Origin: Lysobacter sp. MMG2
Lineage (GTDB): Bacteria > Pseudomonadota > Gammaproteobacteria > Xanthomonadales > Xanthomonadaceae
Direction of reading: 5' to 3'
NCBI RefSeq assembly: GCF_016735495.2
Contig: NZ_JAERQY020000001.1
Coordinates: 558,001 to 622,000, forward strand
Length of the DNA: 64,000 bases
The translations under genes were made by a program, and so were the position numbers. The notes beneath the pieces were generated by a model. The model had not been told where the DNA came from. It saw only the letters and a list, made by a program, of their open reading frames with translations, and did no database searches. Below, piece after piece: positions 50,123 to 60,388 of the stretch. How positions within the stretch are numbered: the first letter of the stretch is position 1; the number at the start of each line of letters is the position of its first letter.

Positions 50123-52963
50123 TCAGAAACTGTAGGCGGCGCTGATCAGGTAGAAGCGACCGCGCGGATCGTCGTAGGCGATGTCGTAACCGCCCTTCGC
50201 CGGATCGTAGTTGCGCGGCTCGCGGTCGGTCACGTTGTCGATGTTCAACGACAGGCGCCAGTTCGCGAAGCCGCCATACGCGACGTACACGTCCGCCGTC
50301 GTCGACGCCGGCGTGCGGCACTTGCCCGCTTCCGCGTTGAGCGTCGCGCACGGCCTGCCCGGCGCGGCGATTTCCACCGGCCCCAGCTGATGCACGTTGA
50401 GTGCGCTCGCCCAGTTGCCGCGTAGCCATTCGATGCCCGCCAGCACCGAGCGTTGCGGCGAGCCATGCCCGGCGTAGTCCAGCGCCGGCGCAGCGGGATC
50501 GAGCTGGCGCTCCAGCTTCGACAAGTAACTCGCCGCCAGCCGGAACGTGAAGCGGCCCGCGGCAGTGGTGTCGAGTCGGTACTCCGATTGCAGTTCCCAA
50601 CCCTCCACTTCGGTGCGGCCGACGTTGGTGAAGTAGTCGTTGATCGCAACCAGCTGACCCTGCTCGTCGCGCTCCACCGACAACGGGAAGGACTCCGGAT
50701 CGGCCACCGCGTCGGTGGTGACGATCTCGTTGCGGCGGCGGATGCGGAAGCGATCCAGGCTCAGGTCGAACGATTCGGTCGGCGCCCACACCAGTCCCAG
50801 CGTGTGACTGCGCGAGGTTTCCGGTTGCAGGTTCGGGTTCTCGATCGCACCGTGCTCGACGATGCAGTAGTCGACGCCTTCGAAGTTGGTCGGAATGGCG
50901 CAAGGCGCCAAGCCCGGCGTGGCCTCGACCGCCGCGAACGTGCCGCCGCCGACGCTGGGGCGGCGCAGCTCGAACAGCGACGGCGCGCGGTAACCCGTCG
51001 CCGACGTCGCGCGTACCGTGAGCGTCTCCAGCGGATTCCACTTCAACCCGAACATCGGCGAAGTTTCGCTGCCATAGCCCTCGCGATGATCGATGCGCCA
51101 TGCCGCGTCGGCGTGCAACCAGGTGGCGATGGGCAGGCTCATTTCCGCGTAGAACGCCGAGCTGTAGCGATGGTCGTCCAGGCGGCTCTTCTGCGCGCCC
51201 AGCGCCACGTCACCGTCGAGCATGCGCGGGTCGGGCTCGTTGCGCAGCGCGTCGCGCGACCATTCCACGCCGAGGGCGGTCTGCGTCTGTCCGCCCGGCA
51301 GCGTGAACCACGGCCCGTTGATCGCGAAGGTGAACTGATCGAAGCGCGCGTCGCCCTCCACTTCCACGCGCGGCGAAAGTGCGGCCAGCACCTCGGGCGA
51401 GTTGTCGGGCGAGTTGAAACGGTAGCTGTAATCCATCAGCGCTTGCGACAACGCGCTGTTGCTGATCAGCCCGTCGATCTGGTTGTCGACGCGGTTGCGA
51501 TGATGCGAGACGCCGCCGCGCCATTCCCATTCGCGCCACAGGCCCGACAGGCCCAGGTCGAGATCGACCGTGCGCGAGTCGCTGCGACTGCGCACCGGGC
51601 CGACGTCGAAGAAGGCGTAGTCCAGCTGCGTGGGCATGTCGGGAAACAGATCGTCCGGATGCCCCGGCGGCAGCGGAATCGAGCCGTGCAACGGTGCGGC
51701 CTGCAGGCGTTGCTGCACCTGACCCAGTCGCAGCGAGCCATCGAACTCCACCGTCCCGCCCAGCGGCTGGCGCAGGCGCGCGTACACCGCGCCGCTTTCC
51801 AGCTCCGGCTGCAACGTGAGATAGCGCGGCACGTCGAGGAAGCACTGGCCGTCGGCGTCGCGCACGTCATCCGGGCACAGCGGCTGCACGATCGCCATGT
51901 CGAAGAAGCTGAAATAGCCAAGCGGAATGCGTCGATCGGCCAGGCCATAACGGCTCAGATCGGCGGTGCGCCATTGGCGATCGCTGCCCTGCAGTGCGTC
52001 GCGATGGAAGTAGTCGGCGGCGAGGAAGAAGTTGCCGCCACGCGCGGTCTCCTGTCCGTAGCTGAGCGACAACCGCCGCTGTTCGGCGTCGCCGTGCTCG
52101 GACAATCCATAGCGCATCGCGATCTCGCCGCCGGTCTGCTGCTTCTTCAGGATGATGTTGATCACGCCGGCCATCGCGTCGGCGCCGTAGATGGCCGACG
52201 CACCGCCGCGCATGATCTCGATGCGATCGACCATGGTCAGCGGAATGCCGTTGAGGTCCGTCAGCCCGCCCAGGTCGGCCGAGGCCAGGCCGTAGTTCGC
52301 CACGCGGCGGCCGTCGATCAGGATCAGCGTCGCGCGCGGCCCCAACCCGTACAGGCTCGTCGTCGCCGCAGCGGCAAACGGCTGCTGCGACTGGAAGCCA
52401 CCGTCGGTCGCCACGTCCACCGGGTGGTGGCTGATCATGCCGGGCTGGTAGCTCAGCAGTTCGAACAGCGTCTGGTAACCGCTGGCCTCGATCTGCGCGC
52501 GGCTGATGCGGGTCAGCGGCGCGGGCGTCACCACGTCGATGGAGGCACGCGGGATGTGGGTGCCGGTGACTTCGACCGTCGCCAGCTCCACCGGCTCGCG
52601 CGCGGGCTCAGGCGGGGGCGGCGGCGCGACGGCAGGCGCGGGCGCGCGTTCGATCAGGAAGGCGCCGGGCGTGACCTGCACCGCTCGCAGCCCGGTGTCG
52701 CGCAGCAGCACGGACAGCGCCTGCTCCGCGGAGAGGCTGGCCTGGAGGCCGGCGGAACGCCGCTGCCCGACCAGCTCGGGCGCGTACATCACCTGCACGC
52801 GACTCTGCGTGGCCAGCGACTGCAGCGCATGGTCGAGCGTTCCGGCCGGAATGGCGAAACGGGTGACCGACGAGGGCGATTGCAGGGCGGCGGCAGGCGT
52901 CGCGGCGCATGCCAAGGACAACGCACCGACAATGGCAAGGGTGAGGCGTAACTTCCTGGCCAT
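50123..52963 (-). CDS. TonB-dependent outer-membrane receptor with N-terminal STN signalling domain
   Basis: 946 residues. Signal peptide (1-26), then an STN domain (about 34-105, FAIPAGTLDHALQSLATQSR, GLRAVQVTPGAFLI), a Pro-rich linker, plug (about 130-260; LYGLGPRATLILIDGRRVANYG), and a 22-stranded barrel ending in AYSF. Cys pairs occur in loops (CPDDVRDADGQC, CAIPTNFEGVDYC, CATLNAEAGKC). STN receptors signal ligand occupancy to an anti-sigma factor, and FecR and an ECF sigma lie immediately upstream in the same transcription direction. The ligand is unknown; siderophore or other complexed nutrient is the family expectation. Confidence 0.93.
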   Translation of the reverse strand: MARKLRLTLAIVGALSLACAATPAAALQSPSSVTRFAIPAGTLDHALQSLATQSRVQVMYAPELVGQRRSAGLQASLSAEQALSVLLRDTGLRAVQVTPGAFLIERAPAPAVAPPPPPEPAREPVELATVEVTGTHIPRASIDVVTPAPLTRISRAQIEASGYQTLFELLSYQPGMISHHPVDVATDGGFQSQQPFAAAATTSLYGLGPRATLILIDGRRVANYGLASADLGGLTDLNGIPLTMVDRIEIMRGGASAIYGADAMAGVINIILKKQQTGGEIAMRYGLSEHGDAEQRRLSLSYGQETARGGNFFLAADYFHRDALQGSDRQWRTADLSRYGLADRRIPLGYFSFFDMAIVQPLCPDDVRDADGQCFLDVPRYLTLQPELESGAVYARLRQPLGGTVEFDGSLRLGQVQQRLQAAPLHGSIPLPPGHPDDLFPDMPTQLDYAFFDVGPVRSRSDSRTVDLDLGLSGLWREWEWRGGVSHHRNRVDNQIDGLISNSALSQALMDYSYRFNSPDNSPEVLAALSPRVEVEGDARFDQFTFAINGPWFTLPGGQTQTALGVEWSRDALRNEPDPRMLDGDVALGAQKSRLDDHRYSSAFYAEMSLPIATWLHADAAWRIDHREGYGSETSPMFGLKWNPLETLTVRATSATGYRAPSLFELRRPSVGGGTFAAVEATPGLAPCAIPTNFEGVDYCIVEHGAIENPNLQPETSRSHTLGLVWAPTESFDLSLDRFRIRRRNEIVTTDAVADPESFPLSVERDEQGQLVAINDYFTNVGRTEVEGWELQSEYRLDTTAAGRFTFRLAASYLSKLERQLDPAAPALDYAGHGSPQRSVLAGIEWLRGNWASALNVHQLGPVEIAAPGRPCATLNAEAGKCRTPASTTADVYVAYGGFANWRLSLNIDNVTDREPRNYDPAKGGYDIAYDDPRGRFYLISAAYSF

Positions 52964-53029
52964 TCGTACGGTTACGGCGACGGGAAACCCGCACCATACG
53001 AGAGCGCGCCGGGCCGGCGCAATGGATTT

Positions 53030-54004
53030 TTAACGATCGCGGGCGTGCAGGACGATCTCTTCGGCGCCCTTGCGCTCCGCGCGCAGCGACCAACCACGCT
53101 CGAGCACGGCCACCAGCGCGTCCTGATCGCCGGCGTGGAACACGCCACTCACCGTCAGCGCACCCAGCGCGGGATCGGCCAGGCGCACCTGCTGCTTCGA
53201 ATAGCGGTTCATCTCCGCCAGCAGTTCGTCCAGGCGACGCTGCTTGAAGACCAGATCGCCCTGCGGCCAGGCGCGCGCGGCGACGACGTCCAGCGGCGCC
53301 TTCGTACCGATCCGCCCCTTCGTGTCGACGTCGACCTGCTCGCCCGGCGCCAGCGCCGTGGCCGTGCCGCCGCCGGCACTCACGTCCACGCGTCCTTCGA
53401 GCACGCCGACGTTGACCGCGTCGGCACGATGGCTGACCTGGAACGTGGTGCCGATGTCGCGCACGGTGCCCGCACCGGCCTTCACGAGGAAGGGCCGATC
53501 CGGATCGACGCCGACGACGAATTGCGCGCGGCCGCGTTCCAGTTCCACCAGGCGCTGCCGTCCATCGAAACGCGCGGTGAGTCGCGAGCCCGTGTCGAGC
53601 AGCACCACGGTGCCGTCGGCCAGGGTGACTTCGGACTGCTCGCCCATCGTGGTGGCGAACTGCTGCGGCTCCGCCTCGGCGAAGGGCTCCTGGCGCCACC
53701 AGATCGTGGTGACGGCCAGGACCAGGACCGCCGCGGCGGCGGCCGGCACCCAGCGTCGCCACCCCACACGTGCCGGGGAACGACGCACGGCGCGCGTGGC
53801 GGCACGCAGCATCTCGTCCGAGCGCAGCTGCGCGGAGAGCATCTGCAGGCGCTCCACTTCCAGCCAGGCTTCGACATTTTCCGGCGCCTGCGCCAGCCAG
53901 TCCTCGAACGCAGCGCGATCGGCCGGCGTGCAGTCGGGCGCCAGCAGGCGCGCCATCCAGGATTCGGCTTCGCCGTCGGCGGGGTTGGACATCCGTGTGT
54001 TCAT
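53030..54004 (-). CDS. FecR-family anti-sigma factor/sensor
   Basis: 324 residues. N-terminal DUF4880 domain (LLAPDCTPADRAAFEDWLAQAPENVEAW, about 19-46), a membrane helix (about 86-104), and a periplasmic FecR domain (EVTLADGTVVLLDTGSRL, VLEGRVDV) with a C-terminal DUF4974/STN-interacting segment (RRLDELLAEMNRY). It carries the receptor signal to the sigma factor across the inner membrane. It overlaps the sigma gene by 4 nt and precedes the receptor by 66 nt. Confidence 0.94.
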   Translation of the reverse strand: MNTRMSNPADGEAESWMARLLAPDCTPADRAAFEDWLAQAPENVEAWLEVERLQMLSAQLRSDEMLRAATRAVRRSPARVGWRRWVPAAAAAVLVLAVTTIWWRQEPFAEAEPQQFATTMGEQSEVTLADGTVVLLDTGSRLTARFDGRQRLVELERGRAQFVVGVDPDRPFLVKAGAGTVRDIGTTFQVSHRADAVNVGVLEGRVDVSAGGGTATALAPGEQVDVDTKGRIGTKAPLDVVAARAWPQGDLVFKQRRLDELLAEMNRYSKQQVRLADPALGALTVSGVFHAGDQDALVAVLERGWSLRAERKGAEEIVLHARDR

Positions 54005-54573
54005 GAGCGTCCCTCGCGGTCGGCGCCCACCTGCTTCAGCCGGGAGCGAAGCAGCGACAGCGCCTTTCCGATGTGCTTCTCGACGGCTTTCACCGAGATC
54101 CCGCAGTGCTGCGCGATCTGGCTGTAGCTCATGCCGTCGATTCGGTTGAGCAGGTAAACCTGGCGGCAGCGCTCGGGCAACTGCAGGATCGCCGAACGCA
54201 CCAGCGCCAGTTCCTGCTCGTGTTCGATGCGCTGGTCGTGGCTGGGCTCCAGAGAGGGCAGCCCGACGAAATCCTGGTCCAGGCTCACGTGTGCGAAGAC
54301 CTGCCGGGTCGTATCGCGCCGCCCGCGATCGTGGATCACGTTGATGGCGATGCGGTACATCAGCGGCCGCAGCTGTTCGAACGGCTGGGCGCGGTAGCGC
54401 ATCAGGCGGACCAGGGCTTCCTGAGCCACGTCCTGCGCATCGTCCTCGCCGATGCGGCGGCTGAGGTAGGCGACGAGCAACGCGCGGTGCTCGCGCACGA
54501 ACCGGTCGAAGCCGTCGTCACCCTCGCCCATGGCGCCGGGCGCGTCCTCGTCGGGGGAGCGGTGGGGCATCAT
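54001..54573 (-). CDS. ECF RNA polymerase sigma factor, FecI type
   Basis: 190 residues from ATG 54573. Region 2 (FDRFVREHRALLVAYLSRRIGEDDAQDVAQEALVRL, about 23-57) and region 4 with a helix-turn-helix (LPERCRQVYLLNRIDGMSYSQIAQHCGISVKAVEKHI, about 128-164). The upstream frame stays open for about 100 more codons, but that part is not sigma-like; the double ATG at 54568-54573 is the best start, with a modest GGTGAG before it. It activates its own receptor operon when FecR releases it. Confidence 0.9.
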   Translation of the reverse strand: MMPHRSPDEDAPGAMGEGDDGFDRFVREHRALLVAYLSRRIGEDDAQDVAQEALVRLMRYRAQPFEQLRPLMYRIAINVIHDRGRRDTTRQVFAHVSLDQDFVGLPSLEPSHDQRIEHEQELALVRSAILQLPERCRQVYLLNRIDGMSYSQIAQHCGISVKAVEKHIGKALSLLRSRLKQVGADREGRS

Positions 54574-55080
54574 CGCGCTCACCGGCGAGCTCCTGCCGGC
54601 TGGCCCCAGGGGCGGCAAAACGAGGCCGAAGGTCGAAAAAGTCTCGAACGCATGATGGGGACCGACGGCTCCTGCAAGGTCGCGAAGATCGGCGCCGTCG
54701 GGTTCGTCCCGCTCATTCCCGCCGTCCGTACCCGACGCCGGGCGCCCGTCCTCGGGCAGCGCATGTCGCAACGATGAGTTGTAGCACGCAAGCGCCACCC
54801 ATGCGGAGGCCTCGGCGGGCCCGAGGCCGGCCGACTCCATCGCGCTGGGGCTGTACGCACGTCCGTCCATGCCAGATCAACGCAGGGGGCCGCCCCTACC
54901 CCACCCGCGCCCGACGGCTCCGTTCAGGACTGCAACGCGGTTCTCACAGGGTTCGGCGCGGGAGCCGCGCTTCACCGGGTCTGGACGCCGCGCCGACCGG
55001 CAGCAGGCACCGCCGTGCGCGGTCGACCACACGCGATCCCGTACAATCCCGCCGTTTGCCCCCCACATTCCGAGGTTCCC
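54574..55080. other. Intergenic region between sigma factor and pyrH
   Basis: 507 nt without a supported gene, although one minus-strand frame remains open upstream of the sigma factor. It holds the promoter of the sigma operon (not identifiable; no clear Fur box seen) and of pyrH, whose candidate -10 is TACAAT at 55042-55047. Confidence 0.5.
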
Positions 55081-55806
55081 ATGTCCCAGCTCGCCTATCG
55101 CCGTGTCCTGCTCAAACTGTCCGGCGAGGCGCTCATGGGGGATGAGGACTACGGCATCGACCCGAAGATGATTGGCCGCCTCGCCCGCGAGGTGATCGAG
55201 GCCCAGCAGGCCGGGGCCGAGGTGGCGCTGGTGATCGGCGGCGGCAACATCTTCCGCGGCGCCGGCCTGGCCGCCGGCGGCATGGACCGGGTGACCGGCG
55301 ACCAGATGGGCATGCTCGCCACCGTCATCAACGCGCTGGCGATGCAGGACGCGCTGGAAAAGCTCGGCGCCAAGTGCCGGGTGATGAGCGCGATCAAGAT
55401 CAACGACGTGTGCGAGGACTACATCCGCCGCCGCGCCGTCCGCCACATGGAAAAGGGCCGCATCGCGATCTTCGCCGCCGGCACCGGCAACCCGTTCTTC
55501 ACCACCGATTCCGGCGCGGCACTGCGCGCGATCGAAGTCGGCGCCGACCTGCTGCTCAAGGCCACCAAGGTCGACGGTGTGTACGACAAGGATCCGAAGA
55601 AGCACCCGAACGCGGTCCGTTTCGACAAGCTGACCTACGACGAGGTGATCGCCCGCAACCTGCAGGTGATGGACACCGCCGCCTTCGCCCTGTGCCGCGA
55701 CAGCGACCTGCCGCTGCGCATCTTCGACATGGGCCAGCCGGGCCAGCTGCTGCGGATCCTGCGCGGCGAGAACATCGGCACGCTGGTGCAGGGCCGCAAC
55801 GGCTGA
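55081..55806 (+). CDS. pyrH: UMP kinase
   Basis: A 241-residue amino-acid-kinase-fold UMP kinase. [12 protein letters not shown] (about 9-20), [13 protein letters not shown] (about 53), and the [15 protein letters not shown] segment (about 162). It phosphorylates UMP to UDP, with GTP activation and UTP inhibition in gammaproteobacteria. Start at ATG 55081, 17 codons inside a longer frame. It normally follows tsf directly; here about 5.4 kb separate them. Confidence 0.97.
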   Translation: MSQLAYRRVLLKLSGEALMGDEDYGIDPKMIGRLAREVIEAQQAGAEVALVIGGGNIFRGAGLAAGGMDRVTGDQMGMLATVINALAMQDALEKLGAKCRVMSAIKINDVCEDYIRRRAVRHMEKGRIAIFAAGTGNPFFTTDSGAALRAIEVGADLLLKATKVDGVYDKDPKKHPNAVRFDKLTYDEVIARNLQVMDTAAFALCRDSDLPLRIFDMGQPGQLLRILRGENIGTLVQGRNG

Positions 55807-55915
55807 TCGCGCGCGACGCGCGGCGCACGCTGCGACGCGCGTTCCTTTCGGCGACGCAATCCCGTTTGCCACGCCTGTAATAGAGTCCGCCCGCCCCCCG
55901 TGCCACCATCGCACC

Positions 55916-56863
55916 ATGGGCCACGGACATCACCACGATCACACGACGTTCAACGCCACGCGCGCATTCGCGACGGTGACGTTGATCAACCTGCTCTACA
56001 CGGCACTCGAGGCCGGTTACGGCTTCGCGACCAATTCGCTCGCGCTGCTGTCCGACGCGCTGCACAACCTGGGTGACGTGCTCGGCCTGGGCCTGGCGTG
56101 GGGCGCCGCGGTGCTGGCCCGGCGCGCGCCGACCGACCGCCACACCTACGGCTGGCGCCGCGCCACGTTGCTCTCGCCGCTGGCCAATGCCGTGCTGCTG
56201 GTCGGCTTCTCCGGCGCGCTGGCCTGGGAGGCCGTGCGCCGCTTCAACGCGCCGCCTGAAATTCCCGCGCTGCCGGTGATCGTCGTGGCCGCCATCGGCA
56301 TCGTCGTGAACCTGGGCGCGGCCTGGCTGGTGCGCGATGGCCACGAGTACGACCTCAACCGCCGCGGCGCGTTCCTGCACCTGGTCGCCGACGCGGCCGT
56401 CTCGCTGGCCGCCGTACTGGCGGGCGTGGGCATGTGGTGGCTGGGTTGGGAGTGGCTGGACCCGGCGATCGCGCTGCTGATCAGCATCGTCGTCGCGGTG
56501 GGCTCCTTCAGCCTGCTGCGCGATGCCTTCAATGCCGCCATGGACGCGGTGCCGCGCGGAATCCGGCAGAGCGACGTGCAGGACTTCCTCGCCGCCCAAC
56601 CGGGCGTCAAGGCGGTGCATCACCTGCACATCTGGTCGCTCGGCGCGGGCGAGATCGCGATGACCGCCCACCTGGTGCGCCCGGACCAGGGCGACCACGA
56701 TGCCTTCATCGATCGCCTGAACCACGAACTCGACGAGCGCTTTCGCATCAACCATCCGACCCTGCAGGTCGAACTCGGCCGCGCCTGCGAACACGACCGC
56801 CACGACCGCGCCCCGCACGGCGATCGCGCCCATCACGGGCACGACCACGATCACGCCCACTGA
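55916..56863 (+). CDS. Cation diffusion facilitator, Zn/Cd/Co exporter
   Basis: 315 residues. A His-rich start (MGHGHHHDH) and a His-rich C-terminal tail (HHGHDHDHAH) flank six membrane helices. Transport-site ligands H50 and D54 (SDALHNLGD) in helix 2 and HLVADAAVS in helix 5 make the HD-HD Zn2+ site. A cytoplasmic domain with HHLHIWSLG and MTAHLV follows. It exports zinc with proton antiport. It sits between pyrH and frr, an unusual place, and has no adjacent metal regulator. Confidence 0.93.
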   Translation: MGHGHHHDHTTFNATRAFATVTLINLLYTALEAGYGFATNSLALLSDALHNLGDVLGLGLAWGAAVLARRAPTDRHTYGWRRATLLSPLANAVLLVGFSGALAWEAVRRFNAPPEIPALPVIVVAAIGIVVNLGAAWLVRDGHEYDLNRRGAFLHLVADAAVSLAAVLAGVGMWWLGWEWLDPAIALLISIVVAVGSFSLLRDAFNAAMDAVPRGIRQSDVQDFLAAQPGVKAVHHLHIWSLGAGEIAMTAHLVRPDQGDHDAFIDRLNHELDERFRINHPTLQVELGRACEHDRHDRAPHGDRAHHGHDHDHAH

Positions 56864-56985
56864 GGCCGCCGCGCCCCCGGGATCCCGGATCCGCCCTCCC
56901 CGCCCCCTGATGGACGTTGCCCGGGCGGGGATGCGCGGCGTGCCTATATAATCCCGCGATTACCGCAACAGGACCGGAGCCGGCG

Positions 56986-57543
56986 ATGCTCAACGACATC
57001 AAGAAAGACGCACAGACCCGTATGGCCAAGAGCGTCGAAGCGTTTCGCCACGATCTGATCAAGATCCGCACCGGCCGCGCCTCCACCGCGCTGGTCGACC
57101 ACCTCAAGGTGAACTACTACGGTTCCGAGATGCCGCTGTCGCAGGTCGCCTCGGTCGCTATCTCCGACGCGCGCTCGCTGACGATCACGCCCTGGGAGAA
57201 GCAGATGGTCGCCGCCGTCGAGAAGGCGATCCTAGCCTCCGACCTGGGCCTGACCCCGAATACCGCCGGCACGGTGATCCGCCTCAACCTGCCCGCCCTG
57301 ACCGAAGAGCGCCGCCGCGAACTGTCCAAGCTGGTGCATTCGGAGAGCGAGAACGCCAAGGTGGCGATCCGCAACATCCGCCGCGATGCCAACCACCAGG
57401 TCAAGGAACTGCTGAAGGAAAAGCAGATCACCGAAGACGACGTGGCGCGCTCGGAAGTCGACATCCAGAAGATCACCGACTCGGCGATCAAGGACGTCGA
57501 CGAAGTGGTCAAGGCGAAGGAACAGGAACTCATGGCGGTCTGA
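56986..57543 (+). CDS. frr: Ribosome recycling factor
   Basis: 185 residues. Three-helix bundle (MLNDIKKDAQTRMAKSVEAF start, IRTGRASTALVDHLKVNYYG, VAIRNIRRDANHQVKELLK). It splits post-termination ribosomes with EF-G. It has its own candidate -10 TATAAT at 56947-56952, consistent with separation from pyrH by the CDF gene. Start at ATG 56986. Confidence 0.97.
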   Translation: MLNDIKKDAQTRMAKSVEAFRHDLIKIRTGRASTALVDHLKVNYYGSEMPLSQVASVAISDARSLTITPWEKQMVAAVEKAILASDLGLTPNTAGTVIRLNLPALTEERRRELSKLVHSESENAKVAIRNIRRDANHQVKELLKEKQITEDDVARSEVDIQKITDSAIKDVDEVVKAKEQELMAV

Positions 57544-57562
57544 CGGGTCAGACCGTCCCGTC

Positions 57563-58330
57563 ATGTCGTCGGAATCCACCATCGAAAGCGCACGCGTCCC
57601 GCGCCACCTTGCCGTCATCATGGACGGCAACGGCCGCTGGGCCGAGCGCCGCCGCCGCCCGCGCGTCATCGGCCACCGCGCCGGCGCGCGCGCGGTCAAC
57701 GTGTGCATCGACTTCTGCCTGGAACGAGGCATCGAAGCGCTGACCCTGTTCGCCTTCTCCAGCGAGAACTGGGGCCGTCCCGAAGACGAGGTCGGCGCGT
57801 TGATGAAGCTGTTCCTCGGCGCCCTGGAACGCGAGGTCGACGAGCTCGACCGCCGCGGCGTGCGCGTGCGCTTCATCGGCGAACGCGAGCGCTTCAACGA
57901 GGCGATCCGCGCGCAGATGGCCTCGGCGGAAGACCGCACCCGCGCCAACACCCGCCTGCACCTGACCATCGCCGCCAGCTACGGCGGGCGCTGGGACATC
58001 GCGCAGGCCGCGCGTTCGCTGGCGCAGGATGTCGCCGCCGGGCACCTGGATCCGGAAGACATCGACGAGCGCGCACTGGCTTCGCGCATGAGCCTGGCCG
58101 ACCTGCCCGCACCGGACCTGTTCATCCGTACCGGCGGCGAGACCCGCATCAGCAATTTCCTGCTGTGGCAGCTGGCCTACACCGAACTGTGGTTCACCGA
58201 CCTGTTGTGGCCCGAGTTGGATGCGGCGACACTTCAACGCGCCCTGGACGACTACTCTGGCCGCCAGCGCCGCTTCGGCCTTACCGGCGCCCAGGTCGCG
58301 CCGGCCCCGACCAACGAGACTCCCGAATGA
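57563..58330 (+). CDS. uppS: Undecaprenyl diphosphate synthase
   Basis: A 255-residue cis-prenyltransferase. IMDGNGRWAERRRRPR (catalytic Asp at about 21), GHRAGARAV, FSSENWGRP, and DLFIRTGGETRISNFLLWQLAYTE near the C-terminus. It makes the C55 lipid carrier for peptidoglycan and O-antigen. It overlaps cdsA by 4 nt and follows frr after 19 nt. Confidence 0.97.
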   Translation: MSSESTIESARVPRHLAVIMDGNGRWAERRRRPRVIGHRAGARAVNVCIDFCLERGIEALTLFAFSSENWGRPEDEVGALMKLFLGALEREVDELDRRGVRVRFIGERERFNEAIRAQMASAEDRTRANTRLHLTIAASYGGRWDIAQAARSLAQDVAAGHLDPEDIDERALASRMSLADLPAPDLFIRTGGETRISNFLLWQLAYTELWFTDLLWPELDAATLQRALDDYSGRQRRFGLTGAQVAPAPTNETPE

Positions 58331-59178
58331 CCCGAACCCGCCTGCTCGCCGCACTGGTGATGGCGCCGGTCGCGATCGCCGCGATCCTGCTGCTGCCCAC
58401 CCCATGGATGGTCGCGCTGGCGGCGGTGCTGTTCCTGGCTGGGCTATGGGAGTGGTTCGATCTGGCCGAGATCGAAGACACCCTCGCCCGCACCGTGCTG
58501 CTGGTCGCCAATCTGGCGGTGATGGTCGCCATCGTCTGGGCCTCACGTTCCAGCACCGGCTACAGCATGGTGCTGTTCCAGCTCGCGTCCGTGATCGGCG
58601 TGGTGTGGTGGCTGCTCGCACTGCTGTGGCTGGGCCGTTACAACTTCGCCAGCGACCACGACACCCACGCGCGCATCTTCAAGTTGGCCGCCGGTGCGCT
58701 GAGCATGATCCCCGCCTGGTGCGCGCTTGCATGGATCCACGCCGGCCAGCCCAACGGCCATCGCTGGCTGCTGACCGCGCTGGCGATCGTGTGGGCGGCC
58801 GACAGCGGTGCGTACTTCGCCGGTCGCAAGCTCGGCGGCAAGCTGTTCGGCGAACGCAAGCTGGCGCCGCGGATCAGCCCCAACAAGACGCTCGAAGGCC
58901 TGGCCGGTGGCGTGGTCGCCGGCGTCGTGATCGGCGTGGTGTTCGCCCTGATCGCAGGCGCGACGCCCAGCCAGTTGCCGGCCGTCGCGCTGGTGGCACT
59001 GGTCGCCGTGCTGTTCTCGGTGATCGGTGATCTGTTCGAAAGCCTGCTCAAGCGGCATGTCGGCGTGAAGGACTCGGGCAACCTGATCCCGGGCCACGGC
59101 GGCATCCTCGACCGCGTCGACGGCGTGCTGGCCGCGCTGCCGGTGTTCGCGCTGGGCAAGGCGGTCATGGGTTTCTGA
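58327..59178 (+). CDS. cdsA: Phosphatidate cytidylyltransferase
   Basis: A 283-residue integral membrane protein with about eight helices. The CDP-diglyceride synthase signature is near the C-terminus ([35 protein letters not shown], about 236-270). It makes CDP-diacylglycerol for phospholipid synthesis. ATG at 58327 overlaps the uppS stop. Confidence 0.96.
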   Translation: MTRTRLLAALVMAPVAIAAILLLPTPWMVALAAVLFLAGLWEWFDLAEIEDTLARTVLLVANLAVMVAIVWASRSSTGYSMVLFQLASVIGVVWWLLALLWLGRYNFASDHDTHARIFKLAAGALSMIPAWCALAWIHAGQPNGHRWLLTALAIVWAADSGAYFAGRKLGGKLFGERKLAPRISPNKTLEGLAGGVVAGVVIGVVFALIAGATPSQLPAVALVALVAVLFSVIGDLFESLLKRHVGVKDSGNLIPGHGGILDRVDGVLAALPVFALGKAVMGF

Positions 59179-59197
59179 TGCGCGCGGGCCTCTGATC

Positions 59198-60364
59198 ATG
59201 CGCAGCGTCGCCGTACTGGGTGCCACCGGATCGATCGGCACGTCCGCACTGGACGTGATCGCCCGTCATCCCGACCGCCTGCGCGCAAGCGTGCTCGCCG
59301 CCGGCAGCAATGCGAGCGCGCTGGTCGAACTGTGCCGTCGCCATCGTCCGGATCACGCCGTCATCGCCGATGAAGGCGCATTCGCCGCGCTGCGCGATGG
59401 CCTGCGCGAGGCGGGCCTGCCGACGCAACCGCACTGCGGCGACGAAACGTTGCAGCAACTGGTCGCCGGCGATGCGTGCGACACGGTGGTCGCGGCCATC
59501 GTCGGCGCCGCGGGATTGCCGTCCACGCTCGCCGCCGCGCGTGCGGGCAAGCGCCTGCTGCTGGCCAACAAGGAATCCCTGGTGCTCGCCGGCGAACTGC
59601 TGATGCAGGACGCGCAGGCGGGCGGCGCGACCATCGTGCCGATCGACAGCGAGCACAACGCCATCTTCCAGTGCCTGCCCGACGCACATGCGCACGCCGG
59701 GCTCAAGCGCATCCTGCTGACCGCCTCGGGCGGGCCGTTCCGCGGCCGTCGTCGCGAGGAACTGACCGATGTCACGCCGGAACAGGCCGTGGCCCATCCG
59801 AAGTGGTCGATGGGGCCGAAGATCTCGGTCGATTCGGCCACGCTGATGAACAAGGGCCTGGAGGTCATCGAGGCCCACCATCTGTTCGGCGTGGACGGCG
59901 ACCGCATCCAGGTCTTGGTGCACCCGCAGAGCCTGGTGCATTCGCTGGTGGAGTTCGTCGACGGCTCCACCCTCGCCCAGCTCGGCCTGCCCGACATGCG
60001 CACCGCACTGGCGGTGGGTTTCGGCTGGCCCGAACGGATCGAGTCCGGCGTCGGCGGGCTGGACATGCTGGCGCACGGGCGGCTGGACTTCGAGCCGCCG
60101 GACCTGGCGGCCTTCCCCTGCCTGCGGCTGGCTTTCGAGGCCCTGGCGGCGGGCGGTACCGCCCCGGCCGTGCTGAACGCTGCGAACGAAGTGGCGGTTT
60201 CAGCCTTTCTTCAGCGCCGGATCGGTTTCCTAGCCATACCCGCGCTGGTCGAGGACACCCTCGCCGCGCTTCCCTCCACCCCGGCGACGTCGCTGGCGGC
60301 CCTGCGAGATGCCGATGCACAGGCACGACGCCACGCCGCCCAGTCCGTCGCCGCATGCGCATGA
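59198..60364 (+). CDS. dxr: 1-deoxy-D-xylulose 5-phosphate reductoisomerase
   Basis: 388 residues. NADPH site [13 protein letters not shown] (about 8-20), [12 protein letters not shown], metal ligands in [12 protein letters not shown] and the later [21 protein letters not shown]. It commits to the MEP isoprenoid pathway that feeds UppS. The order uppS-cdsA-dxr-rseP is the Xanthomonad one; E. coli has dxr before uppS. Confidence 0.96.
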   Translation: MRSVAVLGATGSIGTSALDVIARHPDRLRASVLAAGSNASALVELCRRHRPDHAVIADEGAFAALRDGLREAGLPTQPHCGDETLQQLVAGDACDTVVAAIVGAAGLPSTLAAARAGKRLLLANKESLVLAGELLMQDAQAGGATIVPIDSEHNAIFQCLPDAHAHAGLKRILLTASGGPFRGRRREELTDVTPEQAVAHPKWSMGPKISVDSATLMNKGLEVIEAHHLFGVDGDRIQVLVHPQSLVHSLVEFVDGSTLAQLGLPDMRTALAVGFGWPERIESGVGGLDMLAHGRLDFEPPDLAAFPCLRLAFEALAAGGTAPAVLNAANEVAVSAFLQRRIGFLAIPALVEDTLAALPSTPATSLAALRDADAQARRHAAQSVAACA

Positions 60365-60388
60365 CCTGCCACGAGAGCCCACAACATC

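Noticed and set aside
54574-54870. A longer N-terminus for the ECF sigma factor.
   Set aside because: The extra 99 residues have no sigma-factor similarity, and the double ATG at 54568-54573 gives the usual ECF length.
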